In this document: positions 35,143 to 47,780 of the stretch, piece by piece | How the letters are laid out: every line of letters starts with the position of its first letter | Position numbering within the stretch: position 1 is the first letter of the stretch | From: Patellaria atrata CBS 101060 | Lineage: Eukaryota; Ascomycota; Dothideomycetes; Patellariales; Patellariaceae | DNA length: 64,000 bases | Reading direction: 5' to 3' | Assembly (NCBI GenBank): GCA_010093705.1 | Contig: MU006098.1 | Location: forward strand, 417,981 to 481,980 | The notes under the pieces: model-generated | Database searches by the model: none | What the model was told of the DNA's origin: nothing | The model's input: only the letters and a program-made list of their open reading frames with translations | Translations under genes and position numbers: made by a program

Positions 35143-36728
35143 CTATCTCCTTTTGGTGACACCATTGGAAATGGGACTATGCGCATGATTATGGTCATGG
35201 CCGTTTCTATGATCTTGTTCATGCTCGTGTTCGTCTTCGGGCTCGGGACTTGACCTCGGACTCACATCAGGACCAATGAATTCATCGTTAAAGTCGCTGT
35301 CGGTTTCCCGAGGGACGAAGCGTACGCGAACTCGTTTGACACCGCGGACTTTAGTTCCCAAGTTTTCTCGAAGAAGTTCTTCCACTTCCCGGGTTTGGTC
35401 TAGGTTCCAGTTGTGCGGTACGGCGACTTCAAGATCCATAAGATAGTTTTGCCCGGATTTTACACCCTGAACGCGTCGTATTTCAATCAATTCAGGCAGG
35501 CTGGATCCTCTCAGAGCTTTGTTCGCAGTACGAGTAACATTTTGCCTCATCTCTTCATCGACGCCAACGTCAGCTAGCTCTAGTAACGCAGCTTTGGTAT
35601 TTCCCCATCCAGCTTGTATAACCATCAGAGAGATGACAAGGCCTCCGACGGGATCGAGCCATGCCGCGTTTGACAGATAATTCGAACCACCAATCATGAG
35701 CAAAGCGACGAAAGCAGTGAGAGAATCGACACGATGGTGATACGCGTTTGAGGCAAGAACAGAAGATTTGCGTTCCTTAGCAACTTTCAAGGCTGCATGA
35801 TGATTAGCCGCCGTCACTAGGAGTCGGAGAATGTCCACATACTTGCTCTATAAAGCCATTCCTTGATGATGATACTCCCACCAGCGAGCCAAGCGGCATT
35901 AATATTGGGCCCTAGCTCAATGTGACTATGACTGTGACTGTGCCCATGGCCATGATCATGAACAAGACCCCACTGCGCCGCTGCTTCGACCCAATCAGGA
36001 AAGAATTGTTGCGCAATTGCTGCTAGCGCCGTCCATCCCATCATGAACCCTCCCGTGAGAAGTAGTCCACTGACACCTAACGAGCCGAGAGATTCGACTT
36101 TACCATAACCGCTTGGAAACCTGGATGTAGGACCCTTAAGTGACCAAGAGACCGTAGCTAGAGTCATGATGTCGGAAACAAGGTCGGTTAGGGAGTGAAT
36201 CGCATCCGCAGTAAGCGCTGATTGATGTCAGTTAGCATTCACGAAGAGCCTTTCCAGAGCTTTAGGGTTCGTGCGACCTTTGCTGTTGAAGACGTATCCG
36301 CCGAAACCTTTCCCAATGGCCATACCCAGGTTGACGTACAAGCCAATTCTAGTAATCCTGACCCCGGCATCATTCTTGTTCTTCGAAACTAAGTAGGTAT
36401 TGTCGTGGTTATGGTGGTGATGATGGCCTGCATGACCCCTTTTCTGCGTCGTGGAAGTCATTATGGCTGGAACAGAAGAGCGAGATCGAGAAATAAACGA
36501 GGTCCAGTTAATTGGTATTATGGAAGGCGCAACTGTTACGGTGTGTAGTTTTGCGCTAGTAAGGAGCACACGACATTGATGTTTAAGTCGCGAGGAAGTG
36601 AGGACACGGTAGGGCGGAGAGCAAGAAGTTGGGGCGGTCGTTTGTGGACAGATTGTAATCAACCAGGGGGATGGTTTGGAACATATGGATGCGATAGAGT
36701 GCAAGCCATTGTGACTTTGCCGTATCAT
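35143..36728 (-). CDS. mmt1: Mitochondrial cation-diffusion-facilitator metal transporter (Mmt1/2-like)
   Basis: CDF-family transporter; yeast Mmt1/Mmt2 move iron out of mitochondria. Inferred exons on the minus strand are 36728-36278, 36217-35843 and 35792-35143, giving 491 residues. The first ~85 residues are rich in R, S and T and poor in acidic residues, like a mitochondrial presequence, which favours the upstream ATG at 36728; an internal MTSTTQKRGHAGHHHHH could be an alternative start. Landmarks are ALTADAIHSLTDLVSD (metal-site helix, rebuilt by the first splice), FPSGYGKVES, YRATLKVAKERKSSVLASNA (second splice) and AYHHRVDSLTAF. Three His-rich runs are present: GHHHHHNHD near the N-terminus, HDHGHGHSHSHSH between TM helices, and HEHEQDHRNGHDHNHAH near the C-terminus. 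The first donor (GTCGCA) is weak. Metal specificity is family inference. Confidence 0.88.
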
Positions 36729-37429
36729 GAAGATTCACTTTGGAAAAATTCAGTTTTGATTTCCTCGAAATTGGAGATGATGCAGTTATAGAAAATGATG
36801 CACTGATGCCATGCCGAGCTTCTTTTTCTTCCTACACATGCGACTTCCTGAACAGTCATGGCGGCATTAACGTACGAAAGAGGTAGGTTCCGCTCCGATT
36901 ACCTTAGCGAAGCTAGGGGATCACGGGGGTTACGGTTTGGTGTTAGTTCGCATTTACAAACTTCTTAAGCCGTATATTTTAAAAAGTTCCTTTATTTTAT
37001 TGGGTATAAGTAGGTATAGTTTATGATTAATAAATATTACACTGCTACCTACAACCGAGGATATTTTATAGGCAGTATCGATACCTCCCGTTTTCATTTG
37101 GGATGCTTCCCCGTAAAGTATTGTATAGTAAAGAGTCTAATGGAAGGTAGTAGACACTAGGTACGTCGAAACTCTAAAAGTATGGGCGAAATACTTTAGT
37201 TCTAATGTAACTCTTCGGACTGCAAAAGGTGTTCGCTCTATCATATCTTGTCAATGTCTCATACCCTCGGGCTTTTCCGTATACTATCTCGCGCTCCGAT
37301 ATCAAATTATTATGCGGGTATGGAAGAGGTAGAAATAAACAGACATTCCTCATATTATGCCTAATATTACAGCCAGTCCTTGGTCCACAGGTTCTCCCAT
37401 GCAGCTCCTGACGCCATGCACAATGTGAT
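36729..37429. other. Intergenic, transporter promoter and DPM2 3' side
   Basis: About 700 bases; AT-rich near 36960-37070. It should contain the transporter promoter and the DPM2 3' UTR. No gene or RNA recognised. Confidence 0.45.
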
Positions 37430-37823
37430 TTATGATATTTTCTTCGCCTTAGCCTTCAAAGCCTTCTTCCGATTACTCCTGATCATCACAACGCTCAAGA
37501 AGCTTCCCACGACTGCTGAACCGAGAAGGATGAGGATGACGGGGATACGTATCGCCCAAACGCGAGGTAGAAACAAGGATTGGAGGGGATGGTCTTCATC
37601 CACAAATGGCTACATGTTGCGTAAGCATTGCTCGCAAAATTATCACGACAATTGAGGGATTTGCCGATGGTCTCTAAAATACGTACCATGAGGAGTGTCC
37701 ATATAGTATAGTAAAGAAAGACCACGCTCGCTACTACGAGCATTGCGAGCCCGACGAGCTGATCGAGCTGAGGAAATCATTAGCATGTATATACACTCAT
37801 ATGGAATAAAATCATCTAACCAT
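37430..37823 (-). CDS. dpm2: DPM2, regulatory subunit of dolichol-phosphate-mannose synthase
   Basis: Small ER membrane protein that stabilises the catalytic DPM1 subunit, so supporting N-glycosylation, O-mannosylation and GPI anchors. Minus strand, three inferred exons: the start codon alone (37823-37821), 37767-37687 and 37609-37430; introns are 53 and 77 nt with CTAAT-type branch sites. The product is 87 residues, the family length. It has two TM segments: VGLAMLVVASVVFLYYTIWT and, after the conserved PFVDEDHPLQSLFLPR loop, IPVILILLGSAVVGSFLSVV, and ends in a lysine-rich cytosolic tail (NRKKALKAKAKKIS). No single open frame shows the whole protein. It is divergent from CWC22. The start-codon-only exon is inferred from an ATG directly followed by GTTAGA. 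Confidence 0.85.
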
Positions 37824-38133
37824 GATGTTTTATCTGCTAAAGGAATGTCTTCAAAAATCACTTGAGAGGATTCACTCCTGTTCAGTCGGGAGACCAAAAG
37901 TTCTAGTATAGGAGGTAGTGCGGATCAAAGTTTTGCCGAGTACTTTCAACTTCCTTTCGAGCTTCTTGACATGTGCATTCCCTACTAAACACTTTTTTAT
38001 ATCATCTTGCATCCACACATCAACCAAAGTGGACAAATCGCCCACAAAGTTGTGGTTTCGATATTTGTTGAAGACGTCTTGCAGCAGAGGCGCGAGCATC
38101 TCCTATCCAACGACTAGCCAGACCTTCAACACG
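37824..38133. promoter_or_regulatory. Shared divergent promoter of DPM2 (-) and CWC22 (+)
   Basis: 310 bases separate the two start codons. Open frames on both strands here (minus 38099-37872, plus 37918 into CWC22) seem to be chance; both belong to leaders or promoter. No specific binding site called. Confidence 0.55.
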
Positions 38134-40834
38134 ATGGAAGTCATGCAGTCGGCTGTGAGGCTTCCCACCCCAGACCCCGAATATATTGCTCCACCATCTA
38201 GTACAAAGCGCAAGCGCTCACCACCATCTCGATCACCGTCCCCACGCCGTCGTCGCTCTCCACCTCGCCGAGAGTCACTGTCTGCGAGCCCGGAGCGCCA
38301 CCATCCCGTTCCAAACAATGACCACCGCGAACATATAGATGTGCGCCAGCACCAGCTTGACCTTAGATTCAAACAGTTGGAGCAGCAGAATAAGAAGACG
38401 GTAGAGTCGAAACCATTGACAGCGGAAGAGAAGCAAGCAGCTGCGAAAGCTGAATACGAAAAACTGCTGAATATGAGGTCTGGTGGAACCTACATTCCTC
38501 CGGCAAAGCTAAGAGCGCTCCAAGCGGAAATCACGGATAAAACTAGCAAGGAGTACCAAAGAATGGCTTGGGAGGCTTTGAAGAAAAGTATCAATGGTTT
38601 GATCAACAAAGTCAACACGAGCAATATCAAACATGTACGTAGTTTGATCATAGTATCATTTGAAAAGCATACTGATTTTGCCACAGATTGTCCCTGAACT
38701 ATTCGGTGAGAATCTCGTCCGTGGACGAGGCTTATTCTGCCGCAGTATCATGAAAGCTCAAGCAGCGAGTTTGCCGTTCACTCCAATATACGCAGCTATG
38801 GCCGCGATCGTGAATACAAAGCTTCCACAAGTTGGAGAGCTGTTGGTTAACCGACTTATTATTCAATTCCTTAAAGCTTTTAAGCGCAATGATAAGGCCG
38901 TTTGTCTCTCTAGCACCAATTTTATTGCCCAGCTCGTGAACCAGCAGGTCGCGCATGAGATGCTTGCAGCGGAGATATTATTGCTCTTACTCCACAAACC
39001 TACGGATGATAGCGTCGAGATTGCCGTGGGGCTCACACGGGAGGTAGGGCAACATCTAGAAGAGATGAACGGTCCAATTGCGCTTTTGGTGTTCGACCAG
39101 TTTCGGGGAATTCTACATGAAGCTAAGATCGATAAACGCACACAATACATGATTGAAGTTCTGTTTCAGGTCCGAAAAGATCGATATAAGGATAACCCCG
39201 CTATCAAGGATGAGCTAGATTTGGTTGAGGAGGAAGATCAAATTACTCATCGTCCATCTCTACAGGACGACAGTATTACAACGGAAGATGGGCTCAACAT
39301 TTTCAAGTTCGATCCTGATTGGCAAGAGAACGAAGATGCATATAAGAAGCTCAAGGCCGAAATCTTAGGAGAAGCAGATGATAGTGATGATGGTGAAGAG
39401 TATGAGACAGATGAAAGCGAAGAGGACGAAGAAGCGAAAGAAGAGAAAGCACTGGAGATAAAAGATCAGAGCAACACGAACCTTGTCAATCTACGGAGAA
39501 CCATATACTTGACTATCAAGTCTAGCGGGTCTTTTGAGGAAGCTTGTCATAAGCTCATGAAGATCCATCTACCTGGTGGTCAAGAGCCCGAACTTCCATC
39601 GATGATTATCGAATGTGCCTCACAGGAACGCACCTACGACAAGTTCTACGGTCTTATTGGAGAACGATTTTGCAAACTCAATCGATTGTGGTCAGATCTC
39701 TTCGAGAATGCATTTGCAACTTATTACGACACAATTCATAGATACGAGACCAATCGTCTTCGTATTATCGCGCAGTTCTTCGGTCACCTACTTAGTTCCG
39801 ATGCCATCGGTTGGCATGTCATGTCCGTCATTCGTATGAACCAAAACGACACCACATCTTCTTCTCGTATCTTTATCAAAATACTCTTCGAAGAACTAGC
39901 ACAGGCTATGAGCATGAAGAATTTGACAGAGCGTATGAGAGATGAGACACTGCAGACCAGTTTCGAGGGCATCTTCCCCAAGGACGATACGCAAAAAACT
40001 CGTTTCTCGATCAATTTTTTCACAGCCATCGGTATGGGAGCTATTACCGAGGATATGCGTGAATATCTGAAAAACATACCCAAACCAGAACCCTCTGCCC
40101 TTCCCACTTTGCCGGAGTCCGACTCCGAAAGCGTTTCGAGTTACTCGAGTTACAGTAGCGATAGCTCGCGCTCGCGCTCACCATTACGATCCATGTCTCG
40201 AGATGCGCCGCGCCGACGAGACCGCAAAGCTAGTCTCTCCAAATCTCCTTCTCGTAGCCCGCCGCGTCGTCGGGGACGCTCCCCCACTCGCTCATTTTCT
40301 CGCTCCGTCACCCCTCCTCGCCGAAAGGGTGCCCAACGCAGGTCAAACTATTCATCTTCACGTTCGAAATCTCGTAGGCGAAGCGCCTCTCGAACCCCGC
40401 CCCCTCGCCGCTCACGCCAGTATTCTCTCTCCCGGTCGCCAACACCCCGCAGATCTCGATCGCGAAGTCCATACCGAGCCCGCAACACACAAAACGGGCG
40501 GAGACCCCCGCCCGATTCTCGATCTCCATCCCGATCTCCCGTCCGGAAACGTCACAGTAATGGTAAACACCCCGACCGACGACCTTCGCCGCCACCACGA
40601 TTTAAGGAGCGCAGTCTCTCGCCTTATAGCAAGCGAGTTCTGCTCACCCGCGGCGGTCCACCACCAAGACCCGCCGTTCCACCCCCTCGACAAGCGGCTA
40701 GACAAGAGGACAGAAGGAGGTACTCGACATCGCGCAGTAGGTCGCCTAAACCGAGGAGGTCGAGAGGGTCTCCGTCTTTTTCGCGGGACTCGGTTGGACC
40801 GGGAAGGAGGAAGAATAGCGGTGGTTATAGGTGA
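38134..40834 (+). CDS. cwc22: Pre-mRNA splicing factor CWC22 (MIF4G-MA3 protein with RS tail)
   Basis: Spliceosome component of the Prp19-associated complex; in animals it also guides eIF4AIII to spliced exons. One inferred intron (38635-38686) gives 882 residues. Residues 1-80 are basic, S/P/R-rich. The MIF4G domain runs from about 120 to 360: [15 protein letters not shown], then [19 protein letters not shown] across the splice, and [17 protein letters not shown]. An acidic linker ([19 protein letters not shown]) leads to the MA3 domain (about 433-625; [35 protein letters not shown]). The last ~240 residues are an RS domain full of SRSRSP and RRSRS repeats. The ATG at 38134 was chosen because upstream in-frame sequence shows no family likeness. 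The RS tail is like that of metazoan CWC22 and absent from the baker's yeast protein. Confidence 0.95.
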
Positions 40835-41246
40835 ATTGTACATTCAGATTTAGCGATTGCATATTTTATTTTGCGGATATGGGGCAGAAACATCATGTCT
40901 AACTGAAGAATGTCATTGAAGTGAAGTCAAGGCCGTTACATACTTTTGGGTCGAGAGAAGCAGATAGGCTATACTGTAGCTTTTAATTTAGAAACTCTTA
41001 TCAATTCTCATCTATCCAAAGATTGACCTGATTCACGCTAAGATATTTTAAAAAGAATGATTTCCAATACTTCTACAACCCGAGTGTACTCATACATGAA
41101 ATCTGGACCTTCTAGATAGGCAACGCTAACCACCATAAAAAGCCGCCGTTACTAGCCACGCATCTCAGTGTTAAACACAACCCACTGAACGCCAAGCACA
41201 GATCCTAACATAGCCCCCTGAAGCAAGTGGAACTAAATCGCGCACT
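40835..41246. other. Convergent 3' ends of CWC22 and the unknown minus-strand gene
   Basis: 412 bases, AT-rich, between converging genes; holds both 3' UTRs. No gene recognised. Confidence 0.5.
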
Positions 41247-42900
41247 CTACTTAACATCCACAACAACCATGATACCCAAAGCGTCCATTCTCCTATCGCC
41301 CTCTATCTCCTCCCTTGCCCTCTCCCATTCCTCTTCTTTCTCCACAGCGATAAAGCCATTGGGAGTGAGGACGTTGAGAGAGAACTCGGGGACCATGACA
41401 TCTGATTCGCGCAGGCGTGTTGACACTTCACGCTGGATGTCCTCGAAAAGGGACGAGGAATGGGGTGAGGTGACTGGATCAGGTTGGGATAAAACGGGAG
41501 GGGGTGCAACTTCGAATGGAACGAGACTCTGTGGGGAAGGAGGTGCAGTATGATCGGGGGAAACGGTGAATGTGATACGAATGGTGGAGGGCTTAAGAGG
41601 TACGAAGGATGTTTGCAGAGCGGGATCAAGGGGCGTTAATGACGACTGGAGGGTTCAAGTATTAGTATGTGGGTTTGATCCAAGTTTGTACGCTTGATAT
41701 TTGCTTTGTGGAAGCAAACATGGGAAAACACACCTCGTGCTGTTGCTGAGCAGCATCAATCGAACCGACGGAGCCACTTCTGATGTTCTCCTCTTGTGGA
41801 AACGACGTGGTTTCCTTGCCTTTTTTCGAGGGCCCACCGCCTTTCCTCGTAACCACGGCATATTGTCTCTGACGTTCATTTGTGACCATTCTTCTTAACA
41901 GTGGCGTGACCAGAGTAACGATTTTAGTCCCATCTCTGGGCCATACCCACTTCCTTGGAGGCCGCTCGCCATCAGGATACGGCTTGCCCGTTTCATCTAT
42001 TTCCGGAGCAGGTGCGCTTTCACTAAAGTACTTATCGCCAACGCCAGTGGTAAGGAAGTCACGAACGCAATTGAACAGCTTGAGCTTCACCATGTCAGTG
42101 TCGCCCTTTCCACGACTTCCTACACACTCCTGACGCTCCGGATTCTCTGGGTCGAGCATATAAGCCTTTGCCTCACCTTGCAGGTGAATGAAATTCTCCG
42201 GTGAGAGCTGAAGTGAGGCGTAGAGCTTCGACATTGGCGGTCGAGTGTATTTTTTGGCACCAGCCGCAGTGGGTTCACGAAACAGGGCAGCAGCTGAAGC
42301 CATGCCGGGAAAGCGCATCTCGGTTCGTTGAGACGAGGAAGTATTTTTATTTGAAGGCGAGGAATTGTTGTTCGTACTCTCTACTTGCGCCTCATCATTT
42401 GTTGAAACTAGAACGTCGTTCTGCTTCTGTCGCTTGGCGTCGGGTGTAGTTGGATCAGCAGCTATAGCTGGATCGAGGTTGACTTGTAGGTCTTGTTCGA
42501 GAGAACTATTATTGGCATCGTCCAAGGAGCGTTTTCTCTTGCCAAGCTGAGAAGTATGAGGGCTCTGTCGTAGCTCATCAACGGTTCGCGAGGGCTGTAA
42601 TATCCTCCCTGCTTGGTCTCTTGACTCGCTAGAACCGTTCTGTACTGTAGCAGCTTCTAACAACTCAGCTATCCCGTTTGACTCCAATCGTTGATGTTCT
42701 TCAAGGGCCTGTTGCGCTTGGTGATTGAAGGTCTCCAGCATATTGGGTGTTCGCGGAGCATCCGGATATGGAGCTGCCAATGACGCGACACCTTGAGTGA
42801 CTGCATATTCTTCTTCGTTGGCTTGATAGCCATTGGGATGTCCAGCGTGGGATCCCCCTTGAAAAGAGAGTTGGTGGTAGTATGGCGCCGAAGTAGACAT
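41247..42900 (-). CDS. Protein of unknown function, probable nuclear
   Basis: I do not recognise this family. Minus strand, two inferred exons (42900-41734 and 41645-41247, intron 88 nt), 521 residues. Residues 1-190 are low in complexity (Q, E, S, N), with a basic GKRKRS and a DAKRQKQN segment that could be nuclear-import signals. The part that looks folded starts near residue 190: MRFPGMASAAALFREPTA, KKYTRPPMSKLYASLQLSPENFIHLQGEAKAYML, then GDTDMVKLKLFNCVRDFL and KWVWPRDGTKIVTLVTPLLRRMVTNERQRQYA. The second exon resumes with proline-rich sequence and ends in EREREEIE-like charged helix and DALGIMVVVDVK. The density of W, P and aliphatic residues in the core argues for a real conserved domain. 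No DNA-binding motif is visible. Confidence 0.75.
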
Positions 42901-45900
42901 AATCAGTTTGAATACGTTAAAGGACACGATGAGCTGGCGATAGACGAACCAGACCACACCGTCCCGCGGGTCAAAGTTAGTGTATTTGAAAATCCAGTAT
43001 GCCTCTACGAAACGAGTGAAAGCAGGAAGCTATATGATGGTTAGCGATGGAAAGAAAGTTCTTCAGGTAAGCAAGCCAGCAAGCGACCTAGAAGGCCTCT
43101 AAATAAAAGCATGGTGATTTGTATGTTACAGTCAGTAAGCCCTCGGGAGTCGCTTGCGGAGAACTGGATAATGGAAAATGGGAACGGGTGTACGTGAGGA
43201 GAAAGAGAACATACCAAGCAGAAACGATATGAGTACCGCAGTAAATTGAGGGAGGTTTCGCTTTTTTGTTATGTTTGCGAATAAGCTTGGCATTAAGTGC
43301 ACTAGGACTGATTTGGCGAGCTGAATTTCTACAAAGTATCTCCCACCACATATAACTTCAACTTCTCACTTTATTATATTTCGCTTCTGCTTATATGCAC
43401 GATTCCTCCAATGCTAATGATGCTCGATCAAACATGTGCGCTTGACGGCCTAAAGTAGCAATCACTCTAAAGTCACTTGTCCTTCTTTCGATACCCTTGC
43501 CTCTCTTACACGTTCATAACAGCCGTCAATTATGCGCTATGCGATCCCTAGATCTTTAACTCTCTCCTCTCAGTCGTCTGTGCAAGTGAAACTCTTACGC
43601 TTATAAGATATCACCTTCTCTTAATTTCCCACTTCGCCGTTTCTTTTTATCACCTTTTGACTATAATGCAATTGAATATGGCCGTATTAGGCCAGTCTTC
43701 CTGCGTTCTAGGCCAGGACGGCCTATGTCATTGACGATACACGAAAGGGCTCGCTCGTCTACGCATAATAGCATTACTATAGTCTACAACTTCATATAAA
43801 CATGTCAAGAAAACCTTGTACTTGCAGTCATCGCGACGATAGAGAGATGACAGTGCAATCTGATGGTACGGCATCCATTTCAGACTCCTACCCGATTCTC
43901 TTCGCGTCTCGTAAACTGCACGTTAGTGTTATTTCATCACTGGAAGATCGTGATATCTTGGACCCTATGTGCAGAGATTTTATCAAGGACCAGTCCCTTC
44001 AATTTCGTCTTATTATCCGTACAGTCTTGCATCGTTTGTGACACTCAAAATCAGACAGTCAATTATTAGTGTTATCAGCATTATCGCGAGAGTGTACAGA
44101 GTTACCTGTTTAAATCAAAGTTTTAGTTCCTTCTCCCATGCACGCTCTTTCCGTATCATGGCATGCGTGGGATATGAATCCGTTACATTCAAAAGGACTT
44201 GCCTCGATTTTGTAGAACATTCACAGAGCATAATTCAACCGGACTGTATAGAATGAGTAAATTATACGGACAGACTAACTGGCAATAGTAAATTGTATTT
44301 GTTTGTACACGGTTCCCCTCCTATTGTAACCAAAGGGTCCTAGAATGAGCAATATCTAAGAGAATGATGAAGACAAGAAATAACGTGATGAAACTGAACG
44401 GACGTATTGGCCTTGTATATTCAAATTCTGAAGACTAGTCCCACCAAGAGTGCGGTGAATACTGATATAGAAACAGTGCGTATAGAACAAAGGTACTCTC
44501 GCTTCTGAATCTGCTCCAAAGTACTAACTATAACTAATGCAAATTGCAAACGGGATGAGTTGTCCTCTTATAAGACCAACAGAAATCCTCCCCTTTCATA
44601 AGACATTCCTCTTCTCAGAACGTAATCGTTACAATCGGAAGGAACCGCAAGGAGAAAAAGTGAATGCTGGACCACGGAAAAATCGTTTGCTCGAAAAGTA
44701 GAGTGAAGTCAAATTTTTTAAGGGATATCTCGACATGAGGCCCTAAGATGTATCATAACTTGGGTGGGCACCTAGAATCGTTGAAAGGAGGTGTAAACTC
44801 TTATACTCTCATTGTTGGCGCTGAACGTTTGTCAAAGAAGCATATAAGGAAGAATAATGATTATAAGAGGAGATATAACAGCTAACTTGGTTGGAGCTCT
44901 CGAGAGACTCAGTGTTGGATAGCAGAATCCAGCGATCGGCTGGTAGGAGCGTGGTTTATGAGGAGGTCCAATTAGTAAAGTGCATAGACAGGACGCCTAC
45001 AGTTCTTCAAGGCCATATTCTCTTCCCCACTTGGTCCGGGGAAACTTCAACAAAGTGATAGGGAAGGTTTGACTATCCGAGGGTCTCCATGGTATTTTGA
45101 TTCTGCATCTCCATATGTAATTACGCTTTAATGCTAATGATAGCAAGCGACGTCATTGAAAACTGGAACTCACCGAGATGATGTTCATTATGTTCGAATC
45201 ACCACAAACCTAAGCTTGCTAATGGCAAGTCGCACGGTAATATCAATATTGTACGTCAGCAAATTATTGCATGGAGTAAGGTCCACTCGAAGCGTCGTCA
45301 CGCGGTGCTTGGTACAATCTTTATCGGCTCATAAAGGTTGTATTTTACAACTACACCAAATATGTTCTTAACAGCTGCTCTCCATCGTAAAAGCGGTAGG
45401 ACATAACCTACTTGGTGGACATCGGTAACGTTTCGCGATTACGTTGGCCCCGCGTATTCTAACTGTGAGGATTGTGAGCTACTCATGACTCCCAACTAAG
45501 TCACTATTACCGCCATAGTATATTACGTTCTATGTACTGCATGATACAGTTCTACGAAGTTGCCCTTGTAGCTTTATGGGTCCGATACTCTGACTATAAC
45601 AACACCACATTGTCGATATATACAGTACAAGTACCACAATCGACTCATTCGTTGTACTGACACGAGTTTTCTGGATTTTAACCAGTTATTAATGTCCTCA
45701 CAAGGTCTATAACCTGTAAGACATGGGTAGGGAACGGTTCGTTATATGTTCTAAGCGCTATGAACGCTAGCTATACGGCATGTGTTGCTTTTGTGAGTCC
45801 TAATGAAGTCGATCAGTCGATAATGAGGGCAACTGGCGGAAGTCCCCTTGTATGAATCAGAGACGAAATGAACGCAGATCAGAATGGAGGTAAGGATTCT

Positions 45901-47780
45901 ATTAAGCTTAGATGTCCATAGCAGTCTCAATAGCGTAATCTGCGGGTGATTGTTATCGCTACGAAGAGTCATTTACCTTTATATGTCCGTTCTACCTGTC
46001 GCCCTTCCGATCTCTACAGTAGATGATTATTTCTAGCTTTTCTCATCAGCGATACAGCATGTGCAGTGCAATCCGAGGTAAACCTCATATCTGCACAGTT
46101 TTACGAAATACGATCTATCAGGACACCCCACAATGCACAAGACGCTGTCTGGACATGTTAACGATTACCTTACTCTGTACCCGGAAGTGCTTAGAGTAAG
46201 AGTATTCCATACTTATCTAGCCCAAATCCGGGCGATTTTCTATCGATTATATCATCAAGATGCCCCGGCTCCTTGCGTTATTCGTTCCACGACGGTAATG
46301 CAGACTCCGCGTCGTGATACGCCGGGATCCTATCAGCGCCAGTGATACATCTTACACTGCCATACTTTCACAGATAGTTCGTTGACAGTCTTACTGTCGA
46401 GGATGTTTTTATTCGTGCATCAGGGGGAGGACGTCTTCGCGTTGTAAAAAGCGAGCGGTTTGCTGAACTGAGAAAATGCGAATCGTCGGAATATTTAGGC
46501 TTGTTCGGATTTCTATTTCTTCGCCATCCGTTCAGTTGCATATTCTACCAAGATGCGTGCGCCGTTGTCCTTCGCTTTTTATTCAACCTTAGTCTCCTGG
46601 GCTATATGCATGCCTCCCCCGTTGAAGGAAGAGCGTCAAGGTCTCCCTGGAGTATAGTATCCCCTTTCTTGTCATTCTTGGACTGTCTTCATATTGACTC
46701 TCTTTCAGGTCTACATATGCGAAGACATTTACTGGCAAGGGAACTGCATATGGTTGAGCCGTCCGCTTGCCACTTGTTATGATATTGAACCCACGGTCTC
46801 TTCTATCGGACCAGATCCTGGGATTGTATGCGTATTCTTTGAGTAAGGTCCCTCAGATTCGATCTCTGATTTAGGTTCTTCAGCATTCATATTCCGTCGA
46901 TTGACATTGGTCCTAATGTTTGACGTTTGTAGGAACGGCTTCTGCAGCACGGTTACCACATGGCACAGATTTGAGTATCCGGGAGTAGATAATCTTGTGT
47001 CTATTGGGCTCAATGATCGATTCAGAAGTTACTCTTGTTATAATTCAAGGGAGGAGGCCCAAGTTGCACTCGATTGAGCGTACAATCAACATACTACTTT
47101 CCATTATAGCTGTTGGACCAATCGGATTAGACGTTAGACGAGCCAAAAAGACTTACATAGTAACTATGAGATGTCTAAGGACCACTTAGTACCCTTAATA
47201 TTGCAGTCATTTTGCCAGCCTTTACTTCAACTGTGTTCCTTCAGACTCCTTAATTTCCTATCATTCAATTTCCTTCAATGTACGTTGAGACGAGATGGAG
47301 CCGAAGAGTGTAGCTTGTCGTGGAGTTGAGTTTGCCGTGCGGTCCCCAGTTCCCCACTAGTGTACTTTCGGAGAACGAAATTCTTCGGTTCCTTTTTGAC
47401 CGTCACATCTAATCACCCAACTGGTCGAGCACCGAGAGATTGTTCTAAGTTACAAGTTTTTAGCAGATCTATGTACAATGGAACCTTAAAATGTATTGTT
47501 TACGGCATACTCCATCCTCCTCAACGTAACCCTCAGCACCGATTTCCGTTCTGATAAGCCTCTATCAGCAACATCACGAGCTGTCTTTTGGCAATTAGGA
47601 GTGGGCTGGTTGAGGGATTGTAATTAAGGTGGATTTGTCCGGTATACACAGCCCCTTTTGTCAAATTCTCCATCCATCAGGTTTCAATCTCATCGTATTA
47701 TGCTAAAATCTATATATATCTGTCATATCAAACACACTGGAATTCTCATTTCAGCTATTAATCCAATCTGACAAGCTACT
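42901..47780. other. Gene-poor stretch of 4.9 kb
   Basis: No open frame exceeds about 95 codons on either strand, and none has protein-like composition. I looked for joined short exons, tRNA boxes and repeat ends and saw nothing I can support. The minus-strand frame at 43088-43351 lies just upstream of the unknown gene and is probably chance. The first few hundred bases should contain that gene's promoter, and the last ~200 the promoter of the gene at 47781. Base composition is moderately AT-rich. Confidence 0.5.

Noticed and set aside
37872-38099. 75-codon minus-strand frame (starts [13 protein letters not shown]) between DPM2 and CWC22
   Set aside because: It lies in the shared promoter, and the DPM2 reading frame is explained fully without it.
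43088-43351. 87-codon minus-strand frame upstream of the unknown gene
   Set aside because: No splice path joins it to that gene with family-like sequence, and it has no recognisable motif.
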